Below, piece by piece: positions 1 through 6,231 of a DNA stretch of 9,951 nucleotides. Made by a program: the position numbers and the translations under genes. Numbering within the stretch: position 1 is the stretch's first letter; the number at the start of each line of letters is the position of its first letter. This stretch comes from an uncultured Eggerthella sp. (lineage in GTDB: Bacteria; Actinomycetota; Coriobacteriia; Coriobacteriales; Eggerthellaceae), in contig URVA01000048.1 of NCBI GenBank assembly GCA_900551155.1, positions 1-9,951 on the forward strand, in the 5' to 3' direction. Under the pieces are notes generated by a model. It worked only from the letters and a program-made list of their open reading frames with translations, had not been told where the DNA came from and did not search any database.

Positions 1-25
1 GCTCAAATGAGCGGCGCATGAAGAT

Positions 26-214
26 TTACAGCTCTTCAACCTCTACGAGGTGCTTTACCTTAAAGATCATGCCGCGAACTGCAGGATTGTCTACCTGATC
101 AACCGTGCGACCAATCTTGCCAAGACCAAGAGCCTTCAGGGTACGGCCCTGATCATACTTATAACCAATAGGGCTCTTTACCTGAGTGATGCGCAGAGTT
201 TTTGCGTCAGCCAT
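26..214 (-). CDS. rpmD: 50S ribosomal protein L30
   Basis: Small protein of the large ribosomal subunit, 62 residues against a usual 58-60. The N-terminal half carries the family pattern: a basic beta strand (LRITQVKSPIG), then KTLKALGLGKIGRTV-type residues at about 27-37, then the D-N-P-A-V-R-GM segment at about 42-49. The start is ATG at 214. A strong Shine-Dalgarno (GGAAGGAG) lies inside the last codons of rpsE, and the rpsE stop is only 2 nt upstream, so translation is probably coupled. The 25 bases left of the gene hold an ATG but too little sequence to identify the expected next gene, rplO. Confidence 0.96.
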   Translation of the reverse strand: MADAKTLRITQVKSPIGYKYDQGRTLKALGLGKIGRTVDQVDNPAVRGMIFKVKHLVEVEEL

Positions 215-216
215 TA

Positions 217-741
217 TTAGTTCTCCTTCCAGCCGTAGATCTGAGAAACGGAGATACCGCGGCGCTGAGCAACCTCTTCAGGGCTCTGCATGCTCTTAAG
301 ACCTTCAGCGGTAGCCTTTACGATGTTAAGAACATTGTCGGTACCCAAGGACTTGCAGAATACGTCCTTTACACCAGCAAGTTCCATAACGGCACGAGCA
401 GCGCCACCAGAGATAACACCAGTACCTGGAGCAGCAGGCTTAATCAGAACACGACCAGCGCCATATTCGCCGATGATGTCATGAGGAAGCGTGCCAGCCT
501 CAGTCAGAGGTACCTTGAACATATTCTTCTTAGCGTCTTCAACGCCCTTCTTAATAGCGGTAGGAACTTCCTGGGACTTGCCCATACCGATACCTACACG
601 ACCATTGCTATCGCCAACTACAACAAGTGCAGTCAAAGCGAAACGGCGACCGCCCTTAACAACTTTAGAAACGCGGTTGATGTAAACAACACGTTCCTGG
701 AGTTCGGGAACGCCTGCCTGGTTTTCAAGCTTTTTAGCCAT
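217..741 (-). CDS. rpsE: 30S ribosomal protein S5
   Basis: S5 of the small subunit body, involved in translational accuracy. From ATG at 741 it has 174 residues. The N-terminal double-stranded-RNA-binding-like domain contains the NRVSKVVKGGRR segment at about residues 22-33, the loop in which spectinomycin-resistance changes are known in other bacteria. It is followed by the VVGDSNGRVGIGMGK core and the C-terminal S5 fold (AARAVMELAG). An in-frame GTG at 747 would add two residues, but it lies only 4 nt after the GGGAGGG ribosome-binding site, while ATG 741 lies about 10 nt away, so ATG is preferred. The SD overlaps the rplR stop codon. Confidence 0.97.
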   Translation of the reverse strand: MAKKLENQAGVPELQERVVYINRVSKVVKGGRRFALTALVVVGDSNGRVGIGMGKSQEVPTAIKKGVEDAKKNMFKVPLTEAGTLPHDIIGEYGAGRVLIKPAAPGTGVISGGAARAVMELAGVKDVFCKSLGTDNVLNIVKATAEGLKSMQSPEEVAQRRGISVSQIYGWKEN

Positions 742-757
742 AGACACTAACCCTCCC

Positions 758-1126
758 TTAGAACTTCAGGCCTGCTTCACGAGCACCATCAGCAACTGCC
801 TTGATGCGACCGTGATACAGATTGCCACCGCGGTCGAATACAACCTCAGTGATACCGTTTTCCTGTGCTTTCTTACCGATGAGTTCACCTAAAGCTTCAG
901 CACCTTCTACCGTGCTACCACGCTTTTCGGTTGCTTTGAACTCAGGGCCCAGAGTAGATACAGCGCAGATGGTCTTACCAGCTACGTCATCAATTACCTG
1001 AGCGTACATATTTGCGTTTGAGCGAGTGATGCACAAACGTGGACGAGTGGGCGTACCGGAAATCTTACCGCGAACGCGAGTATGACGACGACGAAGCCCA
1101 GCTTGTTTCTTTTGAAGTTTCTTCAT
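758..1126 (-). CDS. rplR: 50S ribosomal protein L18
   Basis: 5S rRNA-binding protein of the central protuberance, 122 residues, a typical length. The family features are visible in order: a very basic N-terminus (LRRRHTRVRGKISGT), the RPRLCITRSNANMYAQVIDD core strand region, and the C-terminal FDRGGNLYHGRIKAVADGAREAGLKF-type tail at about residues 97-122. Start ATG at 1126, with AAGGGAA about 7 nt upstream. It follows rplF by 32 bp and its stop codon forms part of the rpsE ribosome-binding site. Confidence 0.97.
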   Translation of the reverse strand: MKKLQKKQAGLRRRHTRVRGKISGTPTRPRLCITRSNANMYAQVIDDVAGKTICAVSTLGPEFKATEKRGSTVEGAEALGELIGKKAQENGITEVVFDRGGNLYHGRIKAVADGAREAGLKF

Positions 1127-1158
1127 GAGTAAATTCCCTTCGATACAACGCTTCTGGA

Positions 1159-1701
1159 CTAGTCAGACTTAGCAGCCTTACCAAGCTTACGACGTACATA
1201 TTCGCCCTCGTAACGAATACCCTTGCCCTTATAGGGTTCAGGCTTACGCCATGCGCGAATATTAGCAGCAACCTGGCCTACCTGCTCTTTGCTGATGCCT
1301 TTAACGATGATCTCGGTCTGGCTGGGAACCTCAAAGCTGATGTTCTCAGGAGCCGGAACAACTACTGGATGAGAGAAACCGAGCTGCAGCTCAAGGTCAG
1401 TGCCCTTCAAAGCAGCACGATAACCAACACCAACAAGCTCAAGCTTCTTTGCATAACCCTCAGATACACCAACAATCATGTTGTGAATAAGGGTACGAGT
1501 TAAACCGTGAAGGCTCTTTGCTTCGCGGCTATCATCAGGACGCTCAACGATTACGTTGCCATCTTCTACCTTGATGGAAAGAATGTCCTGGAAAGTACGG
1601 GTTAATTCACCTTTGCCACCTTTTACGGTAACAGTGCTGCCATCAACAGCAACTTCTACACCGGAAGGAATGGCGATAGGCATTTTACCAATTCGAGACA
1701 T
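1159..1701 (-). CDS. rplF: 50S ribosomal protein L6
   Basis: L6 lies near the sarcin-ricin loop and the factor-binding centre of the large subunit. The 180 residues form two duplicated alpha-beta domains. The N-terminus MSRIGKMPIAIPSGV is canonical, and the C-terminal signature RKPEPYKGKGIRYEGE is present at about residues 152-167 followed by the basic RRKLGK end. Start ATG at 1701 with an AGGAAGGAAGGAG purine stretch that begins at the rpsH stop codon; the intergenic gap is 16 bp. Confidence 0.98.
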   Translation of the reverse strand: MSRIGKMPIAIPSGVEVAVDGSTVTVKGGKGELTRTFQDILSIKVEDGNVIVERPDDSREAKSLHGLTRTLIHNMIVGVSEGYAKKLELVGVGYRAALKGTDLELQLGFSHPVVVPAPENISFEVPSQTEIIVKGISKEQVGQVAANIRAWRKPEPYKGKGIRYEGEYVRRKLGKAAKSD

Positions 1702-1717
1702 ATTCGCTCCTTCCTTC

Positions 1718-2116
1718 CTACCAGATGTAAGCGATCACTTCGCCGCCGATGCCAGCTTTGCGTGCATCGCGGTCAGCCATAACGCCCTTGCTCGTAGAAA
1801 TAACAGCGGTACCAAGACCACCAAGAACGCGAGGCAGTTCATCTTTGCCAGCATAGATACGCAAACCAGGCTTGGAAATACGCTTCAAACCACGGATAGT
1901 GCGTGCTTTCTTGTCACCATACTTGAGGGTAATGGTAAGGATGTCGCGAGGCTGTGCCTCTTCAACATCGTAACCAGCGATGTAGCCCTCTTCGTGCATG
2001 ATGCGTGCAATTTCAACAAGCTTTTTGCTTGACGGCATGGAAACCGTCGGCTTGCCTGCAGAGTTAGCATTACGCACACGCGTAAGCATATCTGCAATAG
2101 GATCGTTCATGCTCAT
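1718..2116 (-). CDS. rpsH: 30S ribosomal protein S8
   Basis: Primary 16S rRNA-binding protein that organises the central domain. In E. coli it also represses the spc operon by binding mRNA near the start of rplE. I take the start as ATG 2116, giving MSMNDPIADMLTRVRN and 132 residues, which matches the family. The open frame extends upstream by 16 codons but those residues are not S8-like. The start is preceded by AAAGGAG about 10 nt upstream. The C-terminal STSKGVM motif (about residues 107-113), part of the RNA-binding surface, is intact. It is separated from rpsZ by an unusually long 110-bp gap. Confidence 0.97.
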   Translation of the reverse strand: MSMNDPIADMLTRVRNANSAGKPTVSMPSSKKLVEIARIMHEEGYIAGYDVEEAQPRDILTITLKYGDKKARTIRGLKRISKPGLRIYAGKDELPRVLGGLGTAVISTSKGVMADRDARKAGIGGEVIAYIW

Positions 2117-2226
2117 TGTTGTGTTTCTCCTTTGTTCATGATGAGACGAAAAGCCGGTTCGCATACGCCCTTAACGCACGCGCCTTGACTCTCGACACTC
2201 AACAACGCGACTTAACTTCTAATTTC
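2117..2226 (-). other. 110-bp gap between rpsZ and rpsH with a GC-rich hairpin
   Basis: No gene is visible in this spacer, which is much longer than most gaps in the operon. In the minus-strand transcript, bases 2182 to 2160 can form an 8-bp stem including two G-U pairs, with a 7-nt loop at 2168-2174 (UUAAGGG). No U-run follows, so it does not look like a terminator. It lies 44 nt before the S8 start. I see no convincing promoter. Confidence 0.45.
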
Positions 2227-2412
2227 TTACCAGGAAGCTTTGGTCACGCCGGGCAGTTCGCCTTTGTTAGCAAGTTCACGAAGGCAGACACGGCACAGAC
2301 CGAACTTGCGGTAGTACGCACGAGGGCGACCACAGCGAGCACAACGGTTGTGCTGACGAGTCGAGAACTTCGGCTCTCGCTTTGACTTGGCGATCATCGA
2401 TTTCTTAGCCAT
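2227..2412 (-). CDS. rpsZ: 30S ribosomal protein S14 type Z (zinc-binding)
   Basis: S14 of the small-subunit head, in the short Zn-dependent form of 61 residues. Two CxxC pairs are visible, C24-A-R-C27 and C40-R-V-C43, which bind one zinc ion. Between them lies the conserved GRPRAYYRKFGL segment, and the C-terminus GELPGVTKASW is canonical. Start ATG at 2412 follows AAGAAGGAT. It sits between rplE and rpsH, the usual spc position. Bacteria with this form often keep a cysteine-free S14 elsewhere under zinc control; none is in this window. Confidence 0.98.
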   Translation of the reverse strand: MAKKSMIAKSKREPKFSTRQHNRCARCGRPRAYYRKFGLCRVCLRELANKGELPGVTKASW

Positions 2413-2438
2413 TCAAAATCCTTCTTTCCTATAACCAA

Positions 2439-2457
2439 TTCTCTACTTTTTAGAGAA
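2439..2457 (-). other. Small hairpin just after the rplE stop codon
   Basis: TTCTCTA (2439-2445) and TAGAGAA (2451-2457) form a 7-bp A/T-rich stem with a 5-nt loop, one base downstream of the rplE stop in the minus-strand transcript. Its weak stem and lack of a U-run argue against termination. An RNA-processing or stability role is possible. Confidence 0.35.
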
Positions 2458-2458
2458 C

Positions 2459-3010
2459 TTAGTTTTCTTTTTTGAACGGGAAGCCCATAGCATCCATCAA
2501 TGCTTTGGCGTCTTCATTGGTCTCTGCAGTGGTAACAAACGTAATATCCATACCACGAGTGCGATCGATCTTGTCATATTCGATCTCAGGGAAGATGAGC
2601 TGTTCGGTAAGGCCCATGGTGTAGTTACCACGACCGTCGAAGCTGTTTGGATTGCAGCCGCGGAAGTCGCGTACACGAGGAAGAGCCATAGACATCAAAC
2701 GGTCAAAGAACTCCCACATGCGGTCGCCACGAAGGGTTACCTTACAACCAATTGCCTGACCTTCACGCAGATGGAAACCAGCGATGGATTTCTTAGCGCG
2801 AGTAACCATAGGCTGCTGACCAGTGATAGTGCGAAGATCAGCAATAGCACCGTCGAGCAACTTCTTGTCACCTGCAGCACGACCTACACCCATGTTAACC
2901 ACGATCTTTTCGAAACGAGGAACCTGGTTTACGTTGCTGCACTCAAGCTCTTTAAACAACTTAGGAGCGACTTCGTTTACGTACTTTTCCTTCAAACGAG
3001 GAGTAGCCAT
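2459..3010 (-). CDS. rplE: 50S ribosomal protein L5
   Basis: 5S rRNA-binding protein of the central protuberance, contacting the P-site tRNA. It has 183 residues against a typical 179-187. Visible signatures are PRFEKIVVNMGVG at about 31-43, the LRTITGQQPMVTRAKKSIAGFHLREG stretch at about 59-84, DFRGCNPNSFDGRGNYTMGL at about 114-133 and the RGMDITFVTTA strand near the C-terminus. Start ATG at 3010 with a rather distant AAAGG about 12 nt upstream. It is preceded by a 222-bp gap from rplX that contains its own promoter-like sequence and a foldable leader, so it may be expressed partly independently of the genes before it. Confidence 0.98.
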   Translation of the reverse strand: MATPRLKEKYVNEVAPKLFKELECSNVNQVPRFEKIVVNMGVGRAAGDKKLLDGAIADLRTITGQQPMVTRAKKSIAGFHLREGQAIGCKVTLRGDRMWEFFDRLMSMALPRVRDFRGCNPNSFDGRGNYTMGLTEQLIFPEIEYDKIDRTRGMDITFVTTAETNEDAKALMDAMGFPFKKEN

Positions 3011-3053
3011 AGTAGTGTTTTACCTTTCTCGATGAATTAAACACAGGATTTCC

Positions 3054-3083
3054 GACCCTGCGTCCCTAGCCTTTGCCAGGGTC
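3054..3083 (-). promoter_or_regulatory. Leader of rplE with two mutually exclusive helices
   Basis: Two helices compete for 3077-3081. Helix A pairs 3064-3070 with 3075-3081 (7 bp, one G-U pair) around the 4-nt loop AAAG in the RNA. Helix B pairs 3054-3060 with 3077-3083 (7 bp, perfect). The structure ends about 44 nt before the rplE start. A smaller stem lies just upstream at 3088-3100. A role as a translational operator, for example for S8 as in E. coli, is inference only; I could not match a known S8 consensus. Confidence 0.4.
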
Positions 3084-3113
3084 ATAGGCGCAATTAGCGC
3101 ACCCAAAGACGAA

Positions 3114-3142
3114 ACCATACAGGAATACTATCTTTAGGTCAA
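3114..3142 (-). promoter_or_regulatory. Candidate internal promoter for rplE and downstream genes
   Basis: On the minus strand, TTGACC (3142-3137) is followed after exactly 17 bp by TATGGT (3119-3114). This matches the sigma-70-type -35 box at 5 of 6 positions and the -10 box at 4 of 6. Transcription would begin near 3107, about 97 nt before rplE. It lies just after a terminator-like hairpin, which supports a new transcription start. Confidence 0.5.
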
Positions 3143-3154
3143 CCTATACGCCAA

Positions 3155-3194
3155 AACCACACACGCTTTTCTTAATCGAAAAACATGTGTGGTT
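3155..3194 (-). terminator. Terminator-like hairpin between rplX and rplE
   Basis: A perfect 9-bp stem pairs 3155-3163 with 3186-3194. An inner 5-bp stem (3167-3171 with 3178-3182) is separated from it by a 3x3 internal loop. In the minus-strand RNA the 3' arm runs into a short UUUU, two of whose bases are in the stem. The U-tract is weak, so partial attenuation is more likely than full termination. Confidence 0.4.
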
Positions 3195-3207
3195 GTTTGC
3201 TTTTAGC

Positions 3208-3233
3208 GCAAATTTGCTGGTAAGCAAATTTGC
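3208..3233 (-). other. 11-bp hairpin overlapping the rplX stop codon
   Basis: 3208-3218 pairs with 3223-3233 in a perfect 11-bp stem closed by a 4-nt loop. Each arm contains the self-complementary GCAAATTTGC, so the element is also a tandem direct repeat. The G of the rplX stop codon TAG is the first base of the stem. No U-run follows. Confidence 0.5.
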
Positions 3234-3550
3234 TAGTCGATGTCAGCGCCGCACTTCTTGCAAACGCGAATCTTCTTGCCATTTTCGCGCTTAATGCTTA
3301 CGCGAGTAGCCTCTTTGCAAGAGGGGCAAATAAGAGCCACGTTAGATACATGGATTGGAGCTTCCATGGATGCAATGCCGCCTTCAGGATTTGCCTGAGT
3401 AGGACGCATTGCCTTTTTGATGATGTTTACCTTTTCAACGGTGACACGCTGAGAAGCAGGCTTAGCGGAAAGAACGGTACCTTCAGCACCACGATCCTTG
3501 CCAGTAAGAACCTTTACCTTGTCACCAGTTTTGATGTTCATTTTAGCCAT
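3233..3550 (-). CDS. rplX: 50S ribosomal protein L24, zinc-ribbon form
   Basis: Early-assembly protein that initiates large-subunit folding; 105 residues. The N-terminal KOW domain is clear (KTGDKVKVLTGKDRGAEGTV, about residues 7-26), as is the following KVNIIKKAMRP. The C-terminal half has four cysteines in two CxxC pairs, C75-P-S-C78 and C97-K-K-C100, the zinc-ribbon version seen in some lineages; E. coli L24 lacks them. Start ATG 3550 is favoured over the in-frame ATG 3541 because a consensus AGGAGG lies 8 nt upstream, overlapping the rplN stop. The stop codon lies at the edge of a hairpin and is followed by an unusually long gap. Confidence 0.97.
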   Translation of the reverse strand: MAKMNIKTGDKVKVLTGKDRGAEGTVLSAKPASQRVTVEKVNIIKKAMRPTQANPEGGIASMEAPIHVSNVALICPSCKEATRVSIKRENGKKIRVCKKCGADID

Positions 3551-3562
3551 GAATTGTTCCTC

Positions 3563-3931
3563 CTACAGCGTTTCCGGTGCCAGGGACACGATCTTCATGT
3601 ACTTCTTCTCGCGAAGTTCGCGAGCAACAGGACCGAAGATACGAGTACCACGGGGAGCGCCGTTGGCATCAATCAGCACGGCTGCATTCTGGTCGAACTT
3701 AATATAGCTGCCGTCTTCACGACGAACTTCTTTCTTAACGCGCACTACGACGCAGCGGACGACATCGCCCTTTTTAACGCTGCCGTTTGGCATAGCCTCT
3801 TTTACGCTGCATACGATGACATCACCGAGGCCTGCATAGCGGCGCTTAGAGCCACCCAGAACCTTGATGCACTGCACCTTGCGAGCGCCAGAGTTATCAG
3901 CGACGGCGAGCATGCTCTGCATTTGAATCAT
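3563..3931 (-). CDS. rplN: 50S ribosomal protein L14
   Basis: Large-subunit interface protein that contacts 16S rRNA in the assembled ribosome, and the target of the silencing factor RsfS in many bacteria. 122 residues, the standard length. Canonical segments: MIQMQSMLAVADNSGARKVQCIKVLGG at the N-terminus, the SVKKGDVVRCVVVR core, and GTRIFGPVARELREK near the end. Start ATG at 3931 with AAAGGGAT upstream. In E. coli this is the first gene of the spc operon. Here only 38 bp, containing a hairpin, separates it from rpsQ. Confidence 0.98.
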   Translation of the reverse strand: MIQMQSMLAVADNSGARKVQCIKVLGGSKRRYAGLGDVIVCSVKEAMPNGSVKKGDVVRCVVVRVKKEVRREDGSYIKFDQNAAVLIDANGAPRGTRIFGPVARELREKKYMKIVSLAPETL

Positions 3932-3954
3932 ATGCTTATCCCTTTCGATGCTTT

Positions 3955-3976
3955 CAAGTAAGCAAAAACTTACTTG
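3955..3976 (-). other. Hairpin spanning the rpsQ stop codon
   Basis: CAAGTAAG (3955-3962) pairs perfectly with CTTACTTG (3969-3976) around a 6-nt loop. The rpsQ stop codon (3970-3972) is inside the stem. The position corresponds to the S10/spc operon boundary in E. coli. The transcript continues AAAGC rather than U-rich, so it is not a classic terminator; a processing or 3'-end protection role is possible. Confidence 0.45.
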
Positions 3977-4230
3977 GCCTTCTCAACGATGTCGAGAAGA
4001 CGCCAACGCTTCATCTTAGACAGCGGGCGAGTTTCCATAATCGTTACGGTATCGCCCACGCCAGCTTCATTGTTCTCGTCGTGAGCATGGAACTTCTTAG
4101 TAGAATTAACCATTTTGCCGTATACCGGATGTGGCTTGCGTTCGTGTACTTGCACAACGCAAGTCTTATCGCCAGAAATGCTTACTACAACACCCTGACG
4201 GACTTTACGAGAATTACGTTCTTCACTCAT
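3970..4230 (-). CDS. rpsQ: 30S ribosomal protein S17
   Basis: Primary 16S rRNA-binding protein with an OB-type beta barrel; 86 residues. Characteristic segments are RKVRQGVVVSISGDKTCVVQVHERKPHPVYGK and the GDTVTIMETRPLSKMKRWRLLDIVEKA end, each read in pieces. Start ATG at 4230 is preferred: AAGGAAGG lies 10 nt upstream. A TTG at 4239 is in frame but only 1 nt from that ribosome-binding site. It follows rpmC by 26 bp. Confidence 0.97.
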   Translation of the reverse strand: MSEERNSRKVRQGVVVSISGDKTCVVQVHERKPHPVYGKMVNSTKKFHAHDENNEAGVGDTVTIMETRPLSKMKRWRLLDIVEKAK

Positions 4231-4256
4231 GCTATTCAAACCTTCCTTGTCGAGCC

Positions 4257-4460
4257 TTAAGCCTGAACAGCCTTGAGCTCGCGGTCACGCATCTCGGTCT
4301 GGATGCGAGCGATGTCTTTCTTGACCTGCTTGATGCGAGCGGTGTTATCCAACTGGCCAGTTGCCATCTGGAAGCGCAGGTTAAAAAGCTCTGCACGTGC
4401 TTCCTTCAGCTTAGCCTGCAGATCTTCACCTGAAAGATTCCTGATCTCTGCTGCTTTCAT
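4257..4460 (-). CDS. rpmC: 50S ribosomal protein L29
   Basis: Small two-helix protein at the polypeptide exit, near the docking site for nascent-chain factors. 67 residues, typical. The pattern KAAEIRNLSGEDLQAKLKEAR, then ELFNLRFQMATGQLDN and the helix TARIKQVKKDIARIQT are all standard for the family. Its ATG follows the rplP stop codon directly with no gap (GAGTAAATG), and its ribosome-binding site is within the end of rplP, so coupling is expected. Confidence 0.97.
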   Translation of the reverse strand: MKAAEIRNLSGEDLQAKLKEARAELFNLRFQMATGQLDNTARIKQVKKDIARIQTEMRDRELKAVQA

Positions 4461-4883
4461 TTACTCCTGCCCTTCTGCCTCGCGCTTAACGATCTTGCAC
4501 TTGATGGGCAACTTATTAATTGCGAGACGGAGCGCATCGCGTGCAGTTTCTTCGTCAACGCCATCGATCTCAAACATAATACGGCCAGGCTTTACTACCG
4601 CTACCCAACCTTCTGGGTTACCCTTACCTTTACCCATTCGAGTTTCAGCAGGCTTCTGCGTGATGGGCTTGTCAGGGAAGATCGTGATCCAAACATTACC
4701 AGTACGGTTCATGCGACGGGTCATAGCGATACGAGCTGCCTCGATCTGGCGGTTAGTGATCCAATGGCGATCCAGAGCCTGAATGCCCCAGGTGCCGTGA
4801 TTCAAAGTGGTGCCGCCCTTAGCGTTACCCTTCATAGAACCACGCTGGACCTTGCGGTGCTTAACGCGCTTAGGTACCAACAT
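4461..4883 (-). CDS. rplP: 50S ribosomal protein L16
   Basis: Large-subunit protein next to the A-site and the peptidyl-transferase region; 140 residues. It begins MLVPKRVKHRKVQRG, has the GTTLNHGTWGIQALDRHWITNRQIEAAR region read in parts, and carries the conserved KPAETRMGKGKG loop at about residues 77-88, including the arginine that is hydroxylated in E. coli L16. The ATG overlaps the rpsC stop codon by one base (TAATG), and an AGGGGTG site lies inside the end of rpsC. Confidence 0.98.
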   Translation of the reverse strand: MLVPKRVKHRKVQRGSMKGNAKGGTTLNHGTWGIQALDRHWITNRQIEAARIAMTRRMNRTGNVWITIFPDKPITQKPAETRMGKGKGNPEGWVAVVKPGRIMFEIDGVDEETARDALRLAINKLPIKCKIVKREAEGQE

Positions 4884-5593
4884 TATTTATCACCCCTATC
4901 GTTGTTGCGACGGCCGCGACGGTTGGGACGAGAAGAACCTTCAAGTGCAGGCTGTGGAGCCTTCTGTCCAGGAAGAACTTCACCGTGATATACCCAAACC
5001 TGGATACCAATAGAACCCATGGTGGTTGCAGCGGTTGCGAAACCGTAATCGATCTTTGCGCGAAGGGTGTGCAGAGGCACGCGACCTTCACGGTACCATT
5101 CACGGCGGCTCATTTCAGCGCCACCAAGACGACCTGCGCACTGGATACGAATACCCTTAGCACCAGACTTGCGTGCAGACTGTACAGCCTTACGCATAGC
5201 ACGACGGAAAGCAACACGGTTTTCCAACTGCTCTGCGATGGACTGAGCAATAAGGTTTGCGTCAAGTTCAGGACGCTTAACTTCTACAACCTCAACAGAT
5301 ACGGTGCCGTTTGCGATCTGATTGAGCTTCTTGCGAAGAGCGTCAACTTCTGCGCCCTTCTTGCCGATAACAACACCAGGACGAGACGTGGTGATGATTA
5401 CCTTAATCTTGTCGCCAGCGCGTTCAATTTCTACACGAGAAACGGCTGCATGGGCGAGCTGCTTTTCCAGGAACTTGCGAATTGCGAGGTCATTTTCAAG
5501 GTTCTTCGCATAGTCCTTGTCGGAATACCAACGGCTACGCCAATCCTCGGTTACACCAAGACGGAAGCCGGTGGGGCTTACTTTCTGACCCAT
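4883..5593 (-). CDS. rpsC: 30S ribosomal protein S3
   Basis: Head protein at the mRNA entry channel, with helicase-associated activity in the family. 236 residues. Layout: N-terminal GQKVSPTGFRLG, a type-II KH domain with the RNA-binding loop VIGKKGAEV (GKKG at about 77-80), then the C-terminal domain with GAKGIRIQCAGRLGGAEMSR-type residues and the VWVYHGEVLPGQ strand. The tail is rich in Arg and Asn (about 218-236). A textbook GAGGAGG lies inside the last codons of rplV, whose stop is 1 nt before this ATG. Confidence 0.98.
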   Translation of the reverse strand: MGQKVSPTGFRLGVTEDWRSRWYSDKDYAKNLENDLAIRKFLEKQLAHAAVSRVEIERAGDKIKVIITTSRPGVVIGKKGAEVDALRKKLNQIANGTVSVEVVEVKRPELDANLIAQSIAEQLENRVAFRRAMRKAVQSARKSGAKGIRIQCAGRLGGAEMSRREWYREGRVPLHTLRAKIDYGFATAATTMGSIGIQVWVYHGEVLPGQKAPQPALEGSSRPNRRGRRNNDRGDK

Positions 5594-5594
5594 A

Positions 5595-5936
5595 CTATGC
5601 CTCCTCTCGGGTTGCTACGATGACGGTGATGTGGCTGGTGCGCTTACGAATGCGCGATGCGGAACCCTTTGCACGAGGACGAATGCGCTTCAAGGTTGGG
5701 CCTTCGTCAGCAAAGCATGCCTTAACAACCAGATTGTCTGGGTTGCCAGCACCCTTCTGTGCAGCATTAGCAACAGCGGAGTTCAAAGTCTTCTCTACAA
5801 CTTCTGCAACTGCGCGGTTGGTGAAACGCAGGGTTTCCTGAGCGGCTACTACATCTTTGCCGCGGATTTGGTCGAGCACGATACGCGCCTTACGGGGCGA
5901 AACGCGCACATAGCGAGCGATTGCTTTAGCTTCCAT
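5595..5936 (-). CDS. rplV: 50S ribosomal protein L22
   Basis: L22 lines the peptide exit tunnel with a long beta hairpin. 113 residues. The N-terminal domain shows AIARYVRVSPRKARIVLDQI and KTLNSAVANA. The tunnel hairpin is at about residues 77-101 (DEGPTLKRIRPRAKGSASRI and following), the region where macrolide-resistance changes occur in other species; it has no obvious insertion or deletion here. Start ATG at 5936 with AAAGGGTG upstream, 13 bp after rpsS. Confidence 0.98.
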   Translation of the reverse strand: MEAKAIARYVRVSPRKARIVLDQIRGKDVVAAQETLRFTNRAVAEVVEKTLNSAVANAAQKGAGNPDNLVVKACFADEGPTLKRIRPRAKGSASRIRKRTSHITVIVATREEA

Positions 5937-5949
5937 GTTTCACCCTTTC

Positions 5950-6207
5950 TTACTTGTCGTGACCACGGAAGGTACGGGTTGGTGCAAATTCGCCCAACTT
6001 GTGTCCAACCATAGACTCGGTTACATAAACTGGCACATGCTTGCGACCATCATGCACAGCGATGGTATGACCAACCATCTCTGGGAAAATGGTGGAAGAA
6101 CGTGACCAAGTTTTGATGACATTCTTTTCGCCTGCTTCGTTCATCGCCACGATGCGATTGAGAAGGCGAGGTTCCACGAAAGGACCTTTTTTCAAACTTC
6201 TGCTCAA
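5950..6207 (-). CDS. rpsS: 30S ribosomal protein S19, TTG start
   Basis: Small-subunit head protein that contacts the A-site finger and partners S13. It is read from a TTG codon at 6207. The first residues, (M)SRSLKKGPFVEPRLL, are exactly the family N-terminus, and AAGGAG lies 5 nt upstream, so no ATG alternative is needed. The core WSRSSTIFPEMVGHTIAVHDGRKHVPVYVTESMVGHKLGEFAPTRTF is intact when read in parts. At 85 residues it is a few shorter than the usual 91-93, the difference being at the C-terminus after RGHDK. Confidence 0.97.
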   Translation of the reverse strand: MSRSLKKGPFVEPRLLNRIVAMNEAGEKNVIKTWSRSSTIFPEMVGHTIAVHDGRKHVPVYVTESMVGHKLGEFAPTRTFRGHDK

Positions 6208-6231
6208 TGTTTCTCCTTAAGCGATCGGGCG

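Noticed and set aside
1..19. Possible start of rplO at the left edge (ATG at 19)
   Set aside because: Only six codons (MRRSFE) are available and they do not resemble the usual L15 N-terminus; the ribosome-binding site is weak. Context alone suggests rplO.
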